Of a stretch of 64,000 nucleotides of DNA, positions 62,080 through 64,000 are shown in pieces. Below the pieces are notes generated by a model. That model was not told the origin of the DNA, made no database searches, and saw nothing but the letters and a program-made list of their open reading frames with translations. The stretch's first letter is position 1, and the number at the start of each line of letters is the position of its first letter. The stretch is taken from assembly GCA_039029135.1 (NCBI GenBank), contig JBCCGT010000001.1:248001-312000 (forward strand). The letters are read 5' to 3'. This DNA is from JALZVT01 sp039029135 (GTDB lineage Bacteria > Pseudomonadota > Gammaproteobacteria > Pseudomonadales > Azotimanducaceae). The translations under genes were made by a program, and so were the position numbers.

Positions 62080-62961
62080 CTAGCGCTTTGAGTAGCGGGC
62101 GCTGCGCATGAACTTCTTCATATCCGTGCCGCCGCTAGTTGCCGTTGCGGTGCCGAAAAACAGATCGGCGCCGATGACTCCGAGCAGCTCCGGCGACGCG
62201 GCGGCGACATAGTCCGGGTCGCTCAGCAGATAGCGGTAGTCGTCGATCGGCTGCGTGTACAGCCGCTGGTAGGTCGCGTGCAGGACCGTGCGTGTCCCCG
62301 GAATGTCGCGCGCGCCGGACGCGTGCCAGACCGAGCCGTCCCAGACGGCCACGTCGCCCTTGGCGACTTCGATGGGAATCAGCTCGCAGTCCTCCAGCTC
62401 TTCCACGTGCGGGTGACGGCGCAGACTTTGCGATCCCGGCACGATGGTGGTCGCGCCGCCCTCGGCCGTCATGCCCTCGCAGGGAATGCAGAAGGTCAGC
62501 AGACAGTTGTGCTCCGGAAACGGCGCAGGCATCCAGTTCTGATCGGCGTGCAGCCCCAGCGCGGGATCGCCCTGCCGCTTGATAGAGCCAATGAACTGGC
62601 CGCCGCGAAAGCCCTTGCCCACGCTGGCCTCTGCCAGCGCCAGGAGCTTGGGCAACGTCGCGATCTTATCGACAATCGGATGGCGACCCAGCAGCATCGC
62701 CGCAGACTTGTCCCTGCCGGGGCCTTCCGTCTGTGCCGCGAACGCGTGTATGACGCGTCGCAGCTCGTCCAGATCGGCTGCACTCGCGGCCTCGTTGACG
62801 ACGGTATAGCCGCGCGTCTGCAGCTCCTCGACGTTGCGCCACAGATCGAGACTCTCGATCGCGGGTCGCAGTTCGTCCGATATCGCATAGGGCGCAAGCG
62901 TCGCCTGCGAATAGTCGTTGATGCGCTGCACCTGACGACTGGCACCACGTTCCTCTGCCAT
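62080..62961 (-). CDS. Phytanoyl-CoA dioxygenase (PhyH) family protein
   Basis: The protein has 293 residues. Iron ligands: His138-x-Asp140 in GLHADQNWM and His213 in VWHASGARD; the 2-oxoglutarate Arg is probably Arg224 in GTRTVLHAT. N-terminal helix NVEELQTRGYTVVNEAAS is typical of the family. Fe(II)/2-oxoglutarate hydroxylation is expected. It lies 45 bp after the PhnD-like gene and 22 bp before the SDR gene. Phosphonate hydroxylases of the PhnY-star type are PhyH members, but so are many alkyl and terpenoid hydroxylases. Confidence 0.9.
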   Translation of the reverse strand: MAEERGASRQVQRINDYSQATLAPYAISDELRPAIESLDLWRNVEELQTRGYTVVNEAASAADLDELRRVIHAFAAQTEGPGRDKSAAMLLGRHPIVDKIATLPKLLALAEASVGKGFRGGQFIGSIKRQGDPALGLHADQNWMPAPFPEHNCLLTFCIPCEGMTAEGGATTIVPGSQSLRRHPHVEELEDCELIPIEVAKGDVAVWDGSVWHASGARDIPGTRTVLHATYQRLYTQPIDDYRYLLSDPDYVAAASPELLGVIGADLFFGTATATSGGTDMKKFMRSARYSKR

Positions 62962-63006
62962 GGGTTCCTCCTCGTCGCATTGCGCGACGCTCTCCCGCTG
63001 ACCGTT

Positions 63007-63849
63007 CTACTCCGCCTGCACGGGTGATTTCAAATGTTTCGAGACCGCGCCCGCAGCGCGGGCACCCATAGATGGGTCCGCGACCGCGGCGCCGGAGCCA
63101 TTCTCCAAGAGCGCTCCGCCCCGGTGCCGCACCGCATCGAAGGCTGCCAGTACCTCCGCGTACTGTGCGCGACTAACCGGTTGTACGTCGTCGATCCATA
63201 GCGCCTCCCGCGCCGCCGCGACAGCATCGCTCTCCATTGCGCGCCGCAGGCCCGCGATGATGGCCTGGGGCTGCATATCGCGACGCGCGACGAACGGCGG
63301 GGCCATCGCAGCGACGGAGCGATCGACAACCGGCAGTCCGGCGACAACATCGGGATCGGCCGCCTGCAGGATGTGCCAGGTCACCGCGTCTATGGCGGCC
63401 ACGTCGACGAGCCCAGCTCGCAGCATGGCTAGACTCTTGCTGTGTGAGCCGCTGACGACGAGACTCATCGGTTGACAGCATGTGAGCAGAGCAGTCAGCC
63501 CCGAGTGCGACGACAGCGCGTTAACGGCGGCACGCCTACCGTTCCGCTCGCCGACGATGTAGCTGTAATAGTGCCCGGCCGCACAGTCGAGTCGGAACAC
63601 CGGAGCGGCAACAGGCTCGATCGGTGCGTCGGCCAGAAACAGATCCAGCCCGCAGGCCTGAGACACGAGCAGATCGCGACGCCGCCACAGCGCGCTCGCG
63701 TCGTCGGTGCGCAGATAAGATCCGGGCAGCACGCACGCACGCCACAGCGCATCGTTCGCCCGCTGCACCGGCGGCAGGTCATACCAGGGGAAGGCGGACA
63801 CCTGAGTGGAGACAGCCCGGTCGCTGATCGCTGTCTGTCTCGTGTGCAT
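63007..63849 (-). CDS. PhnD-like (COG3221) binding protein without signal peptide
   Basis: The protein has about 280 residues from ATG 63849; TTGs at 63858/63864 near a GGAGA are alternatives. AFPWYDLPPVQRANDALWRA resembles the MYDLPE...ND.LW opening of cytosolic PhnD-like proteins. The core includes LVSQACGLDLFL, GHYYSYIVGERNGRRAAVN (ligand loop), SGSHSKSLAMLRAGLVDVAAIDAVTWHIL and DVVAGLPVVDRS. No signal peptide or lipobox is present and no ABC permease/ATPase genes are nearby, so it is likely a cytoplasmic ligand-binding or sensing protein, not an uptake component. First gene of the PhyH-SDR-VOC operon. Confidence 0.78.
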   Translation of the reverse strand: MHTRQTAISDRAVSTQVSAFPWYDLPPVQRANDALWRACVLPGSYLRTDDASALWRRRDLLVSQACGLDLFLADAPIEPVAAPVFRLDCAAGHYYSYIVGERNGRRAAVNALSSHSGLTALLTCCQPMSLVVSGSHSKSLAMLRAGLVDVAAIDAVTWHILQAADPDVVAGLPVVDRSVAAMAPPFVARRDMQPQAIIAGLRRAMESDAVAAAREALWIDDVQPVSRAQYAEVLAAFDAVRHRGGALLENGSGAAVADPSMGARAAGAVSKHLKSPVQAE

Positions 63850-64000
63850 CTGGTTCAATCGCAATGTCTCCGGCGCATCGCGCTGACAGTGAATCGAACG
63901 GCAGCATAATGCCGTGTCGTCGGTGGCTTCCAGATGCCATCCTGGCGCGAGCCCGGCGCCATTGGGCCATGGCCGCGGCGACGGGCTTCAAGTCACCGCC

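Noticed and set aside
63779..63991. 70-codon minus-strand frame at the right edge
   Set aside because: Overlaps the 5' end of the PhnD-like gene in another frame, no family match, no SD; the last 136 bp cannot be annotated.
1..64000. Search for tRNA, rRNA, IS elements, attachment sites and phage genes
   Set aside because: None recognised on either strand; intergenic regions are short and show no cloverleaf or terminal inverted repeats that I could support.

Overview
The window is high-GC DNA (by eye, mid-60s percent) packed with short-spaced operons on both strands. It looks like a free-living or host-associated gammaproteobacterium. Pointers are a GlyGly-CTERM sorting tail, a fused ATP sulfurylase/APS kinase, DUF853, DUF481 and Bax-inhibitor-1 proteins, wax-ester/PHA storage genes, and many SDR, CaiB/BaiF, crotonase and phytanoyl-CoA-dioxygenase genes typical of lipid- or terpenoid-degrading marine and soil lineages. 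The exact lineage cannot be read from the sequence. I see no tRNA, rRNA, CRISPR array, insertion sequence or phage gene.

Layout. 1-510: 3' truncated CitE-like lyase. 533-11049: a giant calcium-binding thrombospondin-3-repeat surface protein with a GlyGly-CTERM tail, followed (all on the minus strand) by a CHASE2 histidine kinase, a LysM-FecR envelope protein and an OmpR-type response regulator. 11815-15868: DUF4332 HhH protein, DUF853 ATPase, DUF481 outer-membrane protein and a Bax-inhibitor-1 protein, the last two separated by a strong bidirectional terminator. 15990-20717: a translationally coupled heterodimeric ABC exporter plus a PRISE-like reductase. 20794-26533: a five-gene minus-strand run of CoA-transferase, AruI-like 2-ketoarginine decarboxylase, AruH-like arginine aminotransferase and two alpha/beta hydrolases. 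26600-34000: metallo-beta-lactamase fold lipoprotein, copper amine oxidase, GST, MFS transporter, crotonase and a serine beta-lactamase-like hydrolase. 34342-38189: fused sulfate-activation enzyme, M20 peptidase and a VOC protein.

38206-42725 is a storage-lipid operon: WS/DGAT, a PHA synthase broken by one in-frame amber codon, a GYD-domain protein, and a GYD domain fused to a PlsC-type acyltransferase. The upstream region carries two short tandem repeats, and a DUF6489 gene lies beyond it. 43306-48835: MDR and SDR oxidoreductases, an MFS transporter, and a MocR regulator divergent from a LysE exporter across a clear dyad-type operator. 49030-54443: sulfotransferase, a membrane-anchored DMFase-beta-like protein, an HExxH peptidase-like protein and three small exported proteins of unknown role. 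54587-64000: reductase plus PhyH dioxygenase pair, YjbR protein, an integral-membrane spermidine-synthase-like fusion, and a four-gene operon (PhnD-like cytosolic binding protein, PhyH dioxygenase, SDR, two-domain VOC protein) that looks like an uncharacterised oxidative pathway.

The most noteworthy items are the amber-interrupted but otherwise intact PHA synthase, the GYD-acyltransferase fusion beside a stand-alone GYD protein, the PhnD-PhyH-SDR-VOC operon, the CHASE2/FecR/response-regulator module beside the giant surface protein, and the MocR operator.
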